DNA from: Caenorhabditis remanei | Lineage: Eukaryota > Nematoda > Chromadorea > Rhabditida > Rhabditidae | Length of the DNA stretch: 64,000 nucleotides | Reading direction: 5' to 3' | Assembly (NCBI RefSeq): GCF_010183535.1 | Contig: NC_071331.1 | Coordinates: 25,234,001-25,298,000 of the forward strand | Shown: positions 46,122 through 57,284 of the stretch, piece by piece | Layout: each line of letters starts with the position of its first letter | Position numbering within the stretch: the first letter of the stretch is position 1 | Program-made: the position numbers and the translations under genes | The notes under the pieces: model-generated | Told to the model about the DNA's origin: nothing | Databases searched by the model: none | The model's input: only the letters and a program-made list of their open reading frames with translations

Positions 46122-47106
46122 ATGCTTGTAAAACTCTTATTACTCTTATCGCTGTGCCACGTGGCCTCCTCCCTCTTCTTCCCTACAGTAACCCCGTCGG
46201 GAGGTGGTTGCGGATGTGGGTGTGGACCTCCACCACCGTGAGTTTTCTGAAATTTACATGGTTTTGTAGCCCTTAAAATTCTCTATCTGACTAACTATTT
46301 TGCTTTCCACAATTCCAAAATCTAGCCGAGTTACCAGGCCTCAAACATTCCATCTCACTATTTCAGAGTGTGTGGTGGTTGTGGCTGCGGAGGTCGTAAG
46401 AAGAGAGAGATCGGTCATGTCAAAGGGCACATGGTGCATCGGGATGACCAAGAATGGAATAATCAGTGTAATAGTCAAGAGTTCTCGGAGGTCATTTTGA
46501 AGGTGAGCAAGCGCGCTCTATTGGAAATTGAAACCTTGAAAACTGGCAGTTTTTCGTTTTTTAATGTCAGAAATTGGCTTAAAACCATCCAGAAATTGCT
46601 CAAAAACGTCATAATATGACCGAGTTTTTACAAAATTCGGATTTCTAGGCCACCAGGTGGAAAACTCGGCCTTCCGTTGGCTTTTGACCATTTTTGGATG
46701 TTTTTCATCTCGGTGACGAGACTTTTTCAGAATTTTGGTTTTCTAGGCCATTGTTAACATTTTTCTACGTTTTTAATGTTTTTGATGCAAAACCATTTTT
46801 TGGATTTCTAGGCCACCAGGCGGAAAACTCGGTAACGTCCTAATCTTCAAGATTCTAAATTCTAGGGGTCTAGGTCGAGCCGTGACCTAGAATCCCAAAC
46901 AAATCCTATTGTTCTTCCAGCACCTCGAAATGTCATCCTTGAAGTCCTCGCGTGAAGCGATCCACAAAGAACTCGACGCCGCCTATCCGGATTCCCTGTT
47001 CACTGTATTTTGTCTCAAGAATTCGACAGCTTCATATCAAGCAGACTCGAGTAGATACTGTATGGAGAAGACGAAGGATCGGAGTTGCTATGTTTTTGAA
47101 TTTTAA
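46122..47106 (+). CDS. Ground-like domain secreted protein (grl-type), second copy
   Basis: Three exons, 46122-46237, 46367-46502 and 46921-47106, give 145 residues. A signal peptide (MLVKLLLLLSLCHVASS) is followed by a Gly/Cys/Pro segment (GGGCGCGCGPPPP, CGGCGCGG), a dibasic RKKRE site, and the ground-like domain: CNSQEFSEVILK, SREAIHKELDAAYPDSLFTV, FCLKNST, then YCM and CYVFEF. The layout equals the gene at 34719-35468: signal, Cys/Gly-rich linker, dibasic site, C-terminal domain. The two are diverged members of one family. The second intron holds a repeated GGATTTCTAGGCCACCAGG(C/T)GG motif. Confidence 0.88.
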
Positions 47107-47419
47107 TATTCTCTCAAAGAATTGATATGTACCAGTTTAATAATATGAATACAATAATTATCGGAATAAATAGTGATCATCTGTTGTCTCCTTAGAATAG
47201 CGTCCAATGTGCCAGACAAACATACAGTATGGTCACAGATTCTGTCTGAGTACCTAGCGTTCCATCTGCGCGTTTCTCATTTCGAGTAGAATTTTCTTTT
47301 ATTTCAAGCAATGAAGGATACATAAAATGCAAGTAGTTCCATATCATGATGTGAAAAAACAATTATTAAAGCACCATATTTTGAGCAAGAAGACACTTAG
47401 ATGGAGGCAGTCGGGAGAT

Positions 47420-50400
47420 TTAGATGTGCTTGTACTTGGTGAAGAGCAAGTGGAGGAGGCGGAGGGTGCTCTGGAAATCATATTGACTTTGTAGAGAAAG
47501 AAAAGGGCTACATTTTTGTAGTTTACGGTTTTTTGATATCTCCTCCCACTTTTGAGATATGCGCCTTTAAAGCGGGAAGTCAGTTGGTCAGTGTGGAAAA
47601 GATAGTCAGTATAAAATCGACCAACTTTGAGTGCCCATCATGACGTCCGCTTTTATTAGATTGTGTCAAATTTACATTTTTCTTATTGATCAAACCCCGG
47701 GCTACATTTTTGTAGTTGACGATTTTTTGATAGCTTCGAAGGCTGAGGTGTTATTAGGGTTTGAACTTAGAAGGGAGACGCAGAGGGCGTCTAGCACCTA
47801 AACTTAAACTTTGAACACCTATAACACAAAAACGGACGGTGCTACCAAAAAGCTGTCAACTATTAAAATATGCAAAATTTTATGTACATCATTTTTATAG
47901 TTTACCATTTTTTGATAGCATCGCCCGTTTCTGAGATAAACACGTTTGAAGAGGGAGACGCAGAAAAAAAGTGAGCGTCATGTTGTCTGCGCGCTCCCCT
48001 TGTTGTCTTACGGCTTGAAACGTGTATATCTTAAGAACAGGCGGTACTATTAAAAAGTTGTCAACTGCAAAAATGAAGTGTTATTCTTGATCTACACAAC
48101 CAATATAAATTTTAGAAAATTGGACTCCACGTGGAGTAGGGACGGGATCTCAAATACTAACGATCTCAAGTTCAACCGTTTTTCACCAATTTTTTTCCAG
48201 TTTTCCCATAAAATCTTACCTTAACATCTCCATTAGCAATATCCTGTACACGACTTCTTGGCTTCTCTAATCCAGCGTCCTCCATCAACTTAAACGCAAA
48301 GCTCACATTCTTCACCTTCTCCTCATGTCCGTGAACTTGAAGGTTGAAATGGTAAAGAGGGACGAAGTATCCTTCCAACAAGCCGACCAAAAGAACCAAG
48401 AAAACTCCGTCCTGGAATTGGGTATCCAAATCGGAAACTTCCAGATTGATCTTGTTCAAATGCTTATTGCAGAAGGCGAGGAGCGACGTCTTGACGTGAG
48501 CCAACTTATCCGGTCCATAATCGAACAAAGTGTCGAATGCGTCACGAGTACCCTTCGGTGCCAATTCAGTTTGGACTGTCGTGATTTGTTCGGTGATACG
48601 ATGAGTCTTGACTTGGCCGTGTTCTTTTTGAGCGACGACTACATTGGCGACGACGTTGTCGGGGAAACGGACTGGGGCACGGTAGTGGAGAGCGATGAGC
48701 ACGAGGAGTTGGATGATGGCGGTGAAGTCCTGGAAACAGCAGGATTTAGGAAAAATGTAATATAATAGCGTTGTAGCGCTCAGAATTCCTGTCATGTAAC
48801 AAAAACTCGGCTCGATAGGCTTGAAACTGACTTAGCTATTTAGAACAGCAGTGGAGCGCGTTTGCATTGTTTTCGCCATATAAATTTATAATAGTTTTGT
48901 AGCCCTTAGAATTTCCTTCATTTTACCAGAAAAATCAACTCAATAGCTCTGAAACCGACTGAGATACAAGGTTTTGAAGGTTTTCACATAAAGTCTAGTA
49001 GAGCGCACTTGTCTAACTTTGACTACTTTTTAGTTTTATACCATCTGATAGCCTTTTTTCTAAGCTACCTATTGGTATATAAATTATTTAAAAATCTTAA
49101 AAACCCAACGAGTCAACGGGTGGGAATAAACTTTGAAGAGGTGTAACTCTCTAAGGATTTGAACTAGAACAATGATTTTTAGCGGAAAATGTAGGAAATG
49201 TCAAGAGCTATCAGACGACATAAACAATAAAATAGTTTAAAAAGATTGATGTGTAGAAATTTGGTGTTAAAGCTATCTTCTCACCTTCTGATGAATCAAA
49301 TCAGCTGACCACTTCTCCTGATCCCTCGGTTGTCCCAGAATCCGATTAACCGTCTGGATAACAATTTGCAATTTTTGACGTTGTCCCTCCTCGGATTGAG
49401 ATACTTCTGGCACTTCGATCTACAATTAAATAGTTGGATTGTTTTGATTAAAAACAAATTTTGTCTAAAAACACACCCTAATCTGCTCCAACTTTTCCAA
49501 CAACTTCTGAATAATCTGGCCATCGAACAGATCTTCCTGAATATGACGGACTACGATACGTTGGTCCGCCAATTCCTCGTTGAGCCAGTAGATGAGCAAA
49601 TCGACTACTTGAGCGAGTTTCTGGTCACGGGCGGTCTCTTTGGTGAGGTAGCGGCGGGTTTCACCTGGAAATTCATGACCGTATATATATACATATATAT
49701 TTAATTTAAAGCTTGCACATTATGTTTTTATTTAAGCTAGAAATCACTAAAATCCATCAAAATTTCACAAAGTTACGCTTCTTAGAAGATTTTGACTTCC
49801 TAAATTCGATAGATCCCGATAGAGCACGCTTGCAGTATCTGATTTACTTGATATTCATACCATTCTATAGCTCTTTTCCTTATCTACATTTTTGTTTTTG
49901 AAAAGTACTAAAATCTCTAAAACCCATCGAGTTACACTTATTTTTCTTACCCCCCCCCCTCGATCAGGAGGAAGGCGTCAACGGGTAGCAATAGGTAAAC
50001 TTTGGGGGACTGTAACTCGTTAAGGATTTGAGCTAGTACAATAATTTTTTGCGGAAAATGTAGGAAATGTCAAGAGCTACAAGAATATACTAAATTCAAA
50101 AAACTTTAAAATCTTCTTCCGTTGTGTCCGCGGTCAGAAGGAGGTAGCGGTAGCTAATCCGTAACTCAGTTCAAATTAGTGTTATCCGTCCGATTTTTAC
50201 CTCAAAATGTAGGAAATTCAAATTTAAAATCATTCATTTTATTCAAACTTTTAATTTTGAAATTTTTGACCACTTACCCTCTTCCAACCAAATATTCCTA
50301 GCCAAGACTGGAACGAGCGATGAGTCAAGAGCCTCGCGCCCTTCGAGTTCGAGCTGAAAACAGTAGGGATTATTCCGGATGAGCTTCCTAAGAATGTATT

Positions 50401-50679
50401 CGAAAAATTGGCTATTAATACGCCAATGGCGCCCAGACTCTATTTAATTTAGGCGAAAATCTCTTGCTAGTTTCCAACCAAAATTTAAGCTTTTAGACCA
50501 AAACTCACCTCCAAAACCTCATCCTCCTCGGCACCACCATGCTGCCCACCACCTTGTCCATTTTGCTCCTCTTCTGGAAGCTTCTTCTTCCTCGAAAGGG
50601 TCCCGGAGAGCTTCTCGAAAACGCTCGGCTTCTTCGAGTCGTCACGCGACGGGGTCTTGCTACGACCCAGGGTTGACAT
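47420..50679 (-). CDS. pat-6: PAT-6 actopaxin/parvin
   Basis: Six exons: 50679-50509, 50353-50278, 49664-49477, 49419-49285, 48729-48220 and 47470-47420, giving 376 residues, close to the about 375 of C. elegans PAT-6. The N-terminus is basic and serine-rich (RSKTPSRDDSKKPSVFEKLS). Calponin-homology domain 1 spans about 95-200 (LTKETARDQKLAQVVDLLIYW, DGQIIQKLLEKLEQI, WSADLIHQKDFTAIIQLLVL). CH2 spans about 255-376 (FDTLFDYGPDKLAHVKTSLL, FQDGVFLVLLVGLLEGYFVP, FKLMEDAGLEKPRSRVQDIA), with a final STLRLLHLLFTKYKHI exon. It binds UNC-112/kindlin and PAT-4/ILK at muscle dense bodies and M-lines. The last exon is only 51 bp and lies 750 bp downstream across repeat-rich sequence. Confidence 0.95.
47500..48110. 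repeat. Dispersed repeat cluster in pat-6 last intron
   Basis: Several alternating orientations of AAAAAGT(T/G)GTCAACTA and TGATAGC(T/A)CCGCCC, each with a GAGATA/TATCTC motif about 15-20 bp away. Related sequences occur at 430-910, 2890-3360, 5160-5470, 6240-6510, 24390-24570 and 45320-45600. Confidence 0.7.
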
Positions 50680-51613
50680 GGTTTAGGCTGGAATTTGTAA
50701 GAAATTGAAGGGAAATAAAAGAAGAAGAACGGGAATAGACCAAAAATTGAGAAACTTCAAGAAAAATGGGTTAAAAACTCGAAGGAAGTGGAAATACACA
50801 AAATTTGGAATACTTGAGCCTCATTTTAATAAAAAATTGAGTTTTATAACACAAATGAATTTCAATTAAAATATTCAAAAAAAAAATCGTTTGGAATTCT
50901 TTTTTTAATTGAGTAAATTTCATAATCTTTGATGATGTTACAAAAACGCGCCGAAGGCGCGCCAGATTATTTGTGCAGACATTTAAAAACGTGATAAATA
51001 AGGTTTTTGACACAAAAATTGTATACTTTTGAGGTAATTAGTAGTCAAGTAGAACGCGCCAACGGTGCGCCAGCCAGCTAACATATGCAGGGAAAATAAA
51101 GAAATGAGATAACAAACAAAAAATCAATAATCAATCTGTGTGGGTGGCTAAATGTATAGGATTCTCCGGAGCACTCTCAGTCAGAAGCCATCCGTTTCCC
51201 AACCCAATAGTTCAGTGTAAAAATGCAAGCGAGGGGTCTTCAGGAGATGAGAGAGAGAGTACGGGATGGAGAAGAGGTTGGTTAGAGAAAATGAATGTTT
51301 ACGACGGAAAGCGGATGGAAATAGTGTGTAAAATTAAGAGAGTCGGGGAGAGAGCGATTGCGGGGAAAGAATAGAAGGAAAGAAGGGAAGATGGGGGATT
51401 GGGTATGTATGAATGTATTGGAGAAAAGGGAGACGGGAACACATTGTTGATATATGTTTTTGTATGCATATAGATAGTTAGAGAGAGAAGTACATGTATA
51501 AGGTATGGAAAATTAGGTATGGTAAAAAAGGAGAGATCAAAGAGGATGTTGTATGAAGTGAACTATGTAAGAATCACTAAAAAATGTTATATATATATGT
51601 ACTTCTTCATCTA

Positions 51614-51926
51614 GGCCGGCGTGTAACTCGCTTAAAACTCAATATTATGAGCTGAAAAATATACCAAAATGTAGCTCTCGGCAAGTTCTATGTCACTGAC
51701 CTACTACGGGTCAGATAGCTTTTGGTTAATGTGCCAGGGGACGGAAAAAAGTCCCAAACACGCAGAAATAGTCATACATCCATTCTAGCTCGGGCCGCGG
51801 TACATTAAGGGCTAGCCATTAGGCTTGTAGTAAGGCACAGACATATTTCTTGCTGAGATTTACATTTTGGTATATTTTTCGACTCATAATATTAAATTTG
51901 AAGCAAGTTATGCTCTGGCCCAGTTT
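51614..51926. mobile_element. CGCTTAAAACTCAATATTAT MITE, copy B
   Basis: TAACTCGCTTAAAACTCAAT then ATACCAAAATGTA on the left. TACATTTTGGTATATTTTTC and a degenerate GAAGCAAGTTATGC on the right. Same family as 7160-7440 and 63645-63945. Confidence 0.7.
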
Positions 51927-52215
51927 ATATGGATGATATTAAGGCATTCGGTTATTTTTGAGTACTTTATTTTTTGAGTATTGAATTATGCACAAAAGTT
52001 CAATGTGATGTTGCGTAGACAGAGATCTTATCGAGTTTTCCAACACAGAAGCTATGATTACAGTTGCAAGGTAAACATCAAGTTCCAGATTAGGCAGTTT
52101 GTTCCTAATAAGGGTGTGATGAGCAGTGATAAGACTAATTCTCTGCTTTGATATTAGCATGACACGCTTCTTACAACCGCGTTCTACCGAAACCAAAGCA
52201 AACTGTGTGCGAAAT

Positions 52216-52405
52216 TGGCATAGTCACCTACATACATATTTTTAAGATTGCTGGATATCTGAGCCCCGCTAGAATCAAAATCACTAATATCAGGCAGCAC
52301 AACTTGCTGTGGCGTGTAAGTTTCGAATTCAGCCTTCCAGGTTTTTTTTCTCTTCCGACTTCCGGATGAGGAATTTTCACTACCCAACAACTCTGGCTTG
52401 TACAA
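52216..52405 (-). pseudogene. Possible coding remnant
   Basis: From ATG 52405 an uninterrupted 60-residue stretch has normal-looking composition (SGSRKRKKTWKAEFETYTPQ, VVLPDISDFDSSGAQ). It is then cut by a dispersed repeat at 52215. It could be the first exon of a lost gene. No family recognised. Confidence 0.28.
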
Positions 52406-53584
52406 TTTCTGTTCACGGGGGCTGATTCTAGGGGTCCTTATTCGGGCAGTTTTAATTAGGGTAGCACCGGCAAATAAAAGTACATTTTTCTTATCTCCAC
52501 CTCTTCCTTCTGGTCGTTATCACTTCCCTATCCTATCTCGCCTATTACAAACAGTTCCAAACGTCTTCTTCTTCTTTTTTTGCCACTTTTTCCGTCTCTC
52601 TCTCTAATCAACTAATGCCATCCCCCTCCATTTCCATCTATCCCTTGTATTCTCTACAATCTTTTCCTTTCTTTTCTCGAGGGAACCATTGATATCGTAA
52701 CAACACAAAAAAACCAGTTCTAACTCCCCTTCTCCACACCTTTGTTTTGTAAAGAAAAGAACGATGTCATTGTTGTCATCTCCAAGATTTTCAGTTCTCA
52801 ATCAAATATTTGTCTGAAATTTTGTCTGAAATCCGAATTCTGTTTTTTTTCCTAAAAACATCAGAAACCAATCAAATTTAATAGAAATAATGTGTAGGTA
52901 GAACTTTCCCTCCTATGTATTTGTTCATCTCTCTTTTCAGTTAGTTTGTTTGACCAAGAGACGTTTTCTTGTCCAATTTTTAGTAGGTGGTGGTTAAATG
53001 TGGTGGGAGTGGTATTTTTAACAAGTAAATAATCAAAAGAATCGGTATAAAAGTGGCAAAGATCAGAAGGAGGGTGTGCGGTTTCTGGATGGTTTTTAGA
53101 AAACTAATTTTTGATTTCTACACGTTTTCTGGTAGCTTTGCAGTTTGCGCTCCGCATTTTGATCATTTTTTAGCAACATGGCAAGATAAAGCCTTTAGTT
53201 GTAATTCTTTGTTTTTTTTGTATAGGACGCATTCAAGGTGCTTCAGCCAGTTAAAAAGTTTAATAAACTAAAATGTAGTAGAAAATAGAATTTACGGAGT
53301 AGTTTTCACTATGAAAAATACTAAAATTTGATCAAAAAGTGTAGTTTTTCCTGACAGAAACACTAGAACCTATGCATCTGCTTGCCTAGGAGAAAATTCG
53401 CGTCAAAGGTGCCCTAGATTTGTAGTAACTGAAAAACGCGCCTCAGGTGCTCCAGACACCTTAGATAGCATTCTTACTAACTATATCAGTAATACCATTT
53501 GAAGTAACTGCGCCTAACTTTTCTGTACCCATTCCTTTCCGTTATCTTCTAGAATTGCAAACCACTTTTCTTTTTAGATTCACT

Positions 53585-54907
53585 ATGCTCCACTACCTCC
53601 TACTCCTCTCCACCCTCGCCGTCCTTGTCTCAACTGAAAACTCCGACTGTTTTCTATCCAGAGAGACGGGAAACTCGGGATGCGGTGAGCAGGGAGCCCG
53701 CTCGTTCTATTTCCATAAGAATACACGGACATGTCAGCCGTTCTTCTATCAGGTACATTTATTTTTGAAAAAACCCGTAATTTCGATCAAAATTCCAGGG
53801 CTGCGACGGCAACGGCAACCGATTCCCGTCGAAGGAGGCTTGCGAAGGAGCGTGTCGGAATGCCACGGCTTCCGATGACCTGGACTACAGTAAGAGAGTT
53901 TAGGGGGTACTGTAGTATATTAAAATATTTTCAGAAGTGTGCGCGTCAGGAGCCTATCCAGCTGGAGCCACTTCCGGTCAACAAGTCGCCACTACCAATT
54001 GTCCACACGGATATGAGGTTCAGGAGGGACAGTGCTGTCCAACTAAAGGTAAGGTCATAGTTACTGATTAGGGGTCCTGAGCAGTCAATGGGAGAGTATG
54101 AGAAGGTAAATTACAGCGGAAAATCGGCTCAAATCGCTCGAAACTAGTTCAAATCGGTGAAAATTGCTTTAAATCGACTGAAATATTGGTTTAAATCGTT
54201 CGAAACTAGTTAAAATCGGTGAAAATTGCTTAAAACGATCTAAACTAGTCTCAAAATGCTCCAAGTCGTCAATTTAGGCCCTTAGTGTAGATTTACTGCC
54301 CAGTTGGTGGAAAATGTGTCTGATAGGTTTTCTCACAATCAGGTGTTTCGTCACAGTTTGAGATTGCCAGTGTTCTATCTGTGTGCATAGGTATCCAGTC
54401 GTCCTGAAGTAGTTAGCTTAAAACGCTCAAATTGTCTGTCAGTATGTCTTGATACCCGGATGTCCAAAGTGGGGGAAAACGACAGAAAATTATTGTCTGA
54501 ACCACAACGCTTTGTGGATCCAGTACCTCTAAACAAGACACACCACGTTTTCTGCTAGTTAATCATTGATCATCACCTATTTGAACACAAAATGTTCGGT
54601 AAACATTCCAATGGTAACAAAAGTTCAATTTAAGTTCAGCAGATCTTTGAAAGTTGATTGGTCTCTTACACTCGCAATATTCCAGAACACACCTGTAGTC
54701 TTCAATACGACGCGGGAAAGTTCGGATCGAGTGGAAAACATACGCCAAGGTATATTCATTTTTGGTTATGATCTCCTCGAATAAAGAGTTTCCAGATATT
54801 TCTTTTCGAAGAACTACAAGAACTGCATGTTGTTCACTTTCTATGGACGTGATGGAAACGCCAACAACTTTGCCACCTATAACGAGTGCAAGAACTTCTG
54901 CATGTGA
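53585..54907 (+). CDS. Secreted protein with two Kunitz domains and a Cys-rich linker
   Basis: Five exons: 53585-53752, 53799-53889, 53935-54048, 54686-54749 and 54796-54907, giving 182 residues. A signal peptide (MLHYLLLLSTLAVLVST) is followed by Kunitz domain 1 with all six Cys (DCFLSRETGNSGC, RTCQPFFYQGCDGNGNRF, EACEGAC). Next comes a lustrin-like module (VCASGAYPAG, CPHGYEVQEGQCCP). Kunitz domain 2 (CSLQYDAGKFGSS, NCMLFTFYGRDGNANNF, ECKNFC) retains only C1, C3, C5 and C6; C2 and C4 are absent, so one disulfide is lost. Domain 1 has no basic P1 residue after the second Cys (SGCGEQG), so trypsin inhibition is doubtful. This arrangement is common in nematode extracellular matrix proteins. 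Confidence 0.88.
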
Positions 54908-55159
54908 ATGAAGGGATTGACTGAAAAATGTAGTAATTTTTAGTATTGTAAATATATTGAATGAAAAATAAACGATATTTTTTTGTCTGACAGTTTTTGA
55001 CGAACTTCTATTATTGCTGGTGAGAATTAGGCTCAACCTGTTCAGAGCTCTGCCCGAACCAGAACTGGTATAGAACTAATCAAGAAATATAAAGAATTGT
55101 CATTTTAAAGCCAGTAGACCTCGAATTAGTAATTCTGATTCAGGGCGGTTCTTAATTAG

Positions 55160-55250
55160 GGGCGTAACTTACTTAAAACGCAATATTATGAGCTGAAAGT
55201 TATACGAAAATGTAGATCTCGGCGAGTTCTATATCTGTGACTATTCTATT
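55160..55250. mobile_element. CGCTTAAAACTCAATATTAT MITE, half copy C
   Basis: Only the left arm is present (ACTTACTTAAAACGCAATAT to GATCTCGGCGAGTTCTATAT). Confidence 0.6.
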
Positions 55251-55268
55251 TCACACCGCAATTAAAAC

Positions 55269-55575
55269 CATACTTGTCACGGGCCGGGCCGGGCCGGGCC
55301 GGGCCGGGCCGTTTTGAAACATTTTTTCAAAACATTTTGAGTTTTTGAATTTTTTTTGGAAATTTTTTGAAAAAAGTATAGTTTTCGAATAAACATTTAA
55401 AATTGAATCAAAATGTGAATATGTAATGATAATTTAAGCATTTTTACTGTTTTTTTTCGAAAAATTTCAAAAAAAAATTGGTAAAAATGGGTACCCATTT
55501 TTGAATCCGGGCCGACCGGGCCGGGCCGGGCCGAGAGAAATTTCGGCCGGGCCGGCCCGATTTTTGACAAGTATG
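55269..55575. mobile_element. hAT-like MITE with GGCCGG repeats, second copy
   Basis: TIRs CATACTTGTCA / TGACAAGTATG are flanked by the 8-bp direct repeat ATTAAAAC (55261-55268 and 55576-55583). GGGCC arrays adjoin each end around an AT-rich core. The architecture is identical to 27905-28363, with a different but related TIR (ACTTG core). Confidence 0.85.
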
Positions 55576-55901
55576 ATTAAAACTATTCAAAATTTTGTCT
55601 TGTCCTTTTAAAAGACGATTGTCTAAAGTCTCAATTATTCTCCCCTTCAATCCATTTTCAAATTCTTTTTTTTTGACCGGCTCAGTTGAGTCATGTTGTT
55701 TTCCCCGGGTCTCCATCTTACAGTAAGAAAGCCATAAAAACACAGATTTGAGTCTGTCTCTTAATTGAGAACTCAAAAACAAGACGGTCTGCGTCATGAG
55801 GGCGTAGTCGCCGTCTGTGACTGAGCATGCTAATTGAAAATAAGCATTGAGAAGGAAAACAGTCTCTGGGAACCGTCATTCATTTTATTCCTATTTTCAC
55901 G

Positions 55902-57284
55902 ATGAACAAGACCATCAGAGGTCTGGAAAACGTTCTCGAACGTCTAACTCTTAAGAGAAATGATATTGAAGAAAATCTACTATGGAGACCTATATTCGAA
56001 GTAAGTGCTTGTTATATAATCATCGAAACATTCCATTTTAGAAAATTCAACAAAAGGCAGAAAAGATTAGAAATTCTTCGGATTCACCATCAAGTATGTC
56101 TTGTATTGTATTAATTTGTAATGAAGTTCTGTCTATTTTCAGACAAAATGATTTCTGTTCAAGTAACTCCTAGTAAGGGAAACGAAGATGGTCGATGTGG
56201 TGGTTCCCTCATTAGTTACCCGGAAACTCATCAGAATTACATTCTTCATGACATTGTTGAAAAAGCAAACCTTTTCTGGCAAATGGTTTATGAAAAACGA
56301 TGTCCATTCATTGTGATGCTTTCCGTAAATAGATCTATCCCGTACTTCCCACTCAACGAAGGTGAAAAGATCCTTTATAATCTGTATCAGGTTACATGCA
56401 CCAAAAATATGGAGAATGATGAATACGTTGTTCGTGTCTTTTCGGTTGTGTGGATTCAAAGAAGAAAAAGTAGGTTAATGATATATAATTTCATACCGTT
56501 CAATACATTTTTCAGAGTCTCATACGCTCACCCATATTCAATGTAAATCATGGGGATCCCAAGCTCCATACCTTGAGCGCTTCGAAGAATTTTTTGATTA
56601 TTGGAACAGTAAGTTACTACACTTGGTGAATATCCAAATTTACAAATTATTCCAGAGTGCAAAACTTCTAACACTGACATGCGAAATGCTAAGAGAATGT
56701 ACAGACGCACTTGGTCAATTTATGCACCTGTTATTCAAAGTAACAGCGGAATGGGACGTGTTGGTTGTTTCCTGATCATGGATGTCATCTCTGATCTGCT
56801 CAGAAATAATATGAAACACCACTACAACATTGAGAGAATGATGCTGAAATTGAAAACTCAACTCCCTCTGGGTATTTCCAATTTGAATGAATACAAGTTC
56901 GTTGGTGACCAAATTGTCTGGGAAATTGAGAAAATGAGTGGACAAAGCTATGCAAGGCCGCAAGTCACCAATACTATGAGAACCCGGAAATTTGGTACCA
57001 GAAATGTGAAGCGGATGATTTATTCAAAGAATGGACTGTCAAACTTCGAAGCAATTCGTCGGCATAGATACATTAAACAGGGTGGGGAGCTTCCAAAGAA
57101 AGTGCGTAATGTAACTAAAAAATTCGTCTCCAAATCTCAACGAAAGGAAGAATATCCCGTGAGACCATCATTTGTCACTAGAGTTTGGAGAATTATAGCA
57201 CGTTTTCGTAATTACTTCTGGAAAAATGAATGGAGCGAGCGGGATACCTCTGACACTGCCATGATCGGTGTAACTGTCTTGTAA
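55902..57284 (+). CDS. Receptor-type-like tyrosine phosphatase domain protein, catalytically dead
   Basis: Five exons: 55902-56000, 56042-56093, 56143-56469, 56516-56608 and 56656-57284, giving 399 residues in frame. The PTP fold is seen in order: GNEDGRCGGSLI, NYILHDIVEKANLFWQMVYE, CPFIVMLS, YVVRVFSVVW, HIQCKSWGSQAPY (WPD loop), and VIQSNSGMGRVGCFLIMDVI (P-loop), followed by a basic tail of about 100 residues (RKFGTRNVKR, KKVRNVTKKF). The P-loop Cys is replaced by Ser (about S219) and the WPD Asp by Ser (about S174), while the loop Arg (R225) is kept. So it cannot be a normal PTP but could still bind phosphotyrosine. Nematodes have a large family of such single-domain PTPs, often germline-expressed. 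A truncated inverted copy lies 600 bp downstream. Confidence 0.82.

Larger units (their letters stand above)
50680..53584. other. Intergenic upstream of pat-6 and of the Kunitz gene
   Basis: Contains one full copy of the CGCTTAAAACTCAATATTAT element (about 51614-51926), a fragment of the 11755-type repeat (52150-52215), purine-rich sequence at 51230-51560, and one possible coding remnant (52216-52405). The Kunitz ATG is preceded by a TTTTTAG acceptor at 53572-53578. Confidence 0.5.
54908..55901. other. Intergenic with truncated MITE and a hAT-like MITE
   Basis: Poly(A) signal AATAAA at about 54966 for the Kunitz gene. A half copy of the CGCTTAAAAC element (55160-55250) is followed by the GGCCGG hAT-like MITE (55269-55575). 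No exon. Confidence 0.55.
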
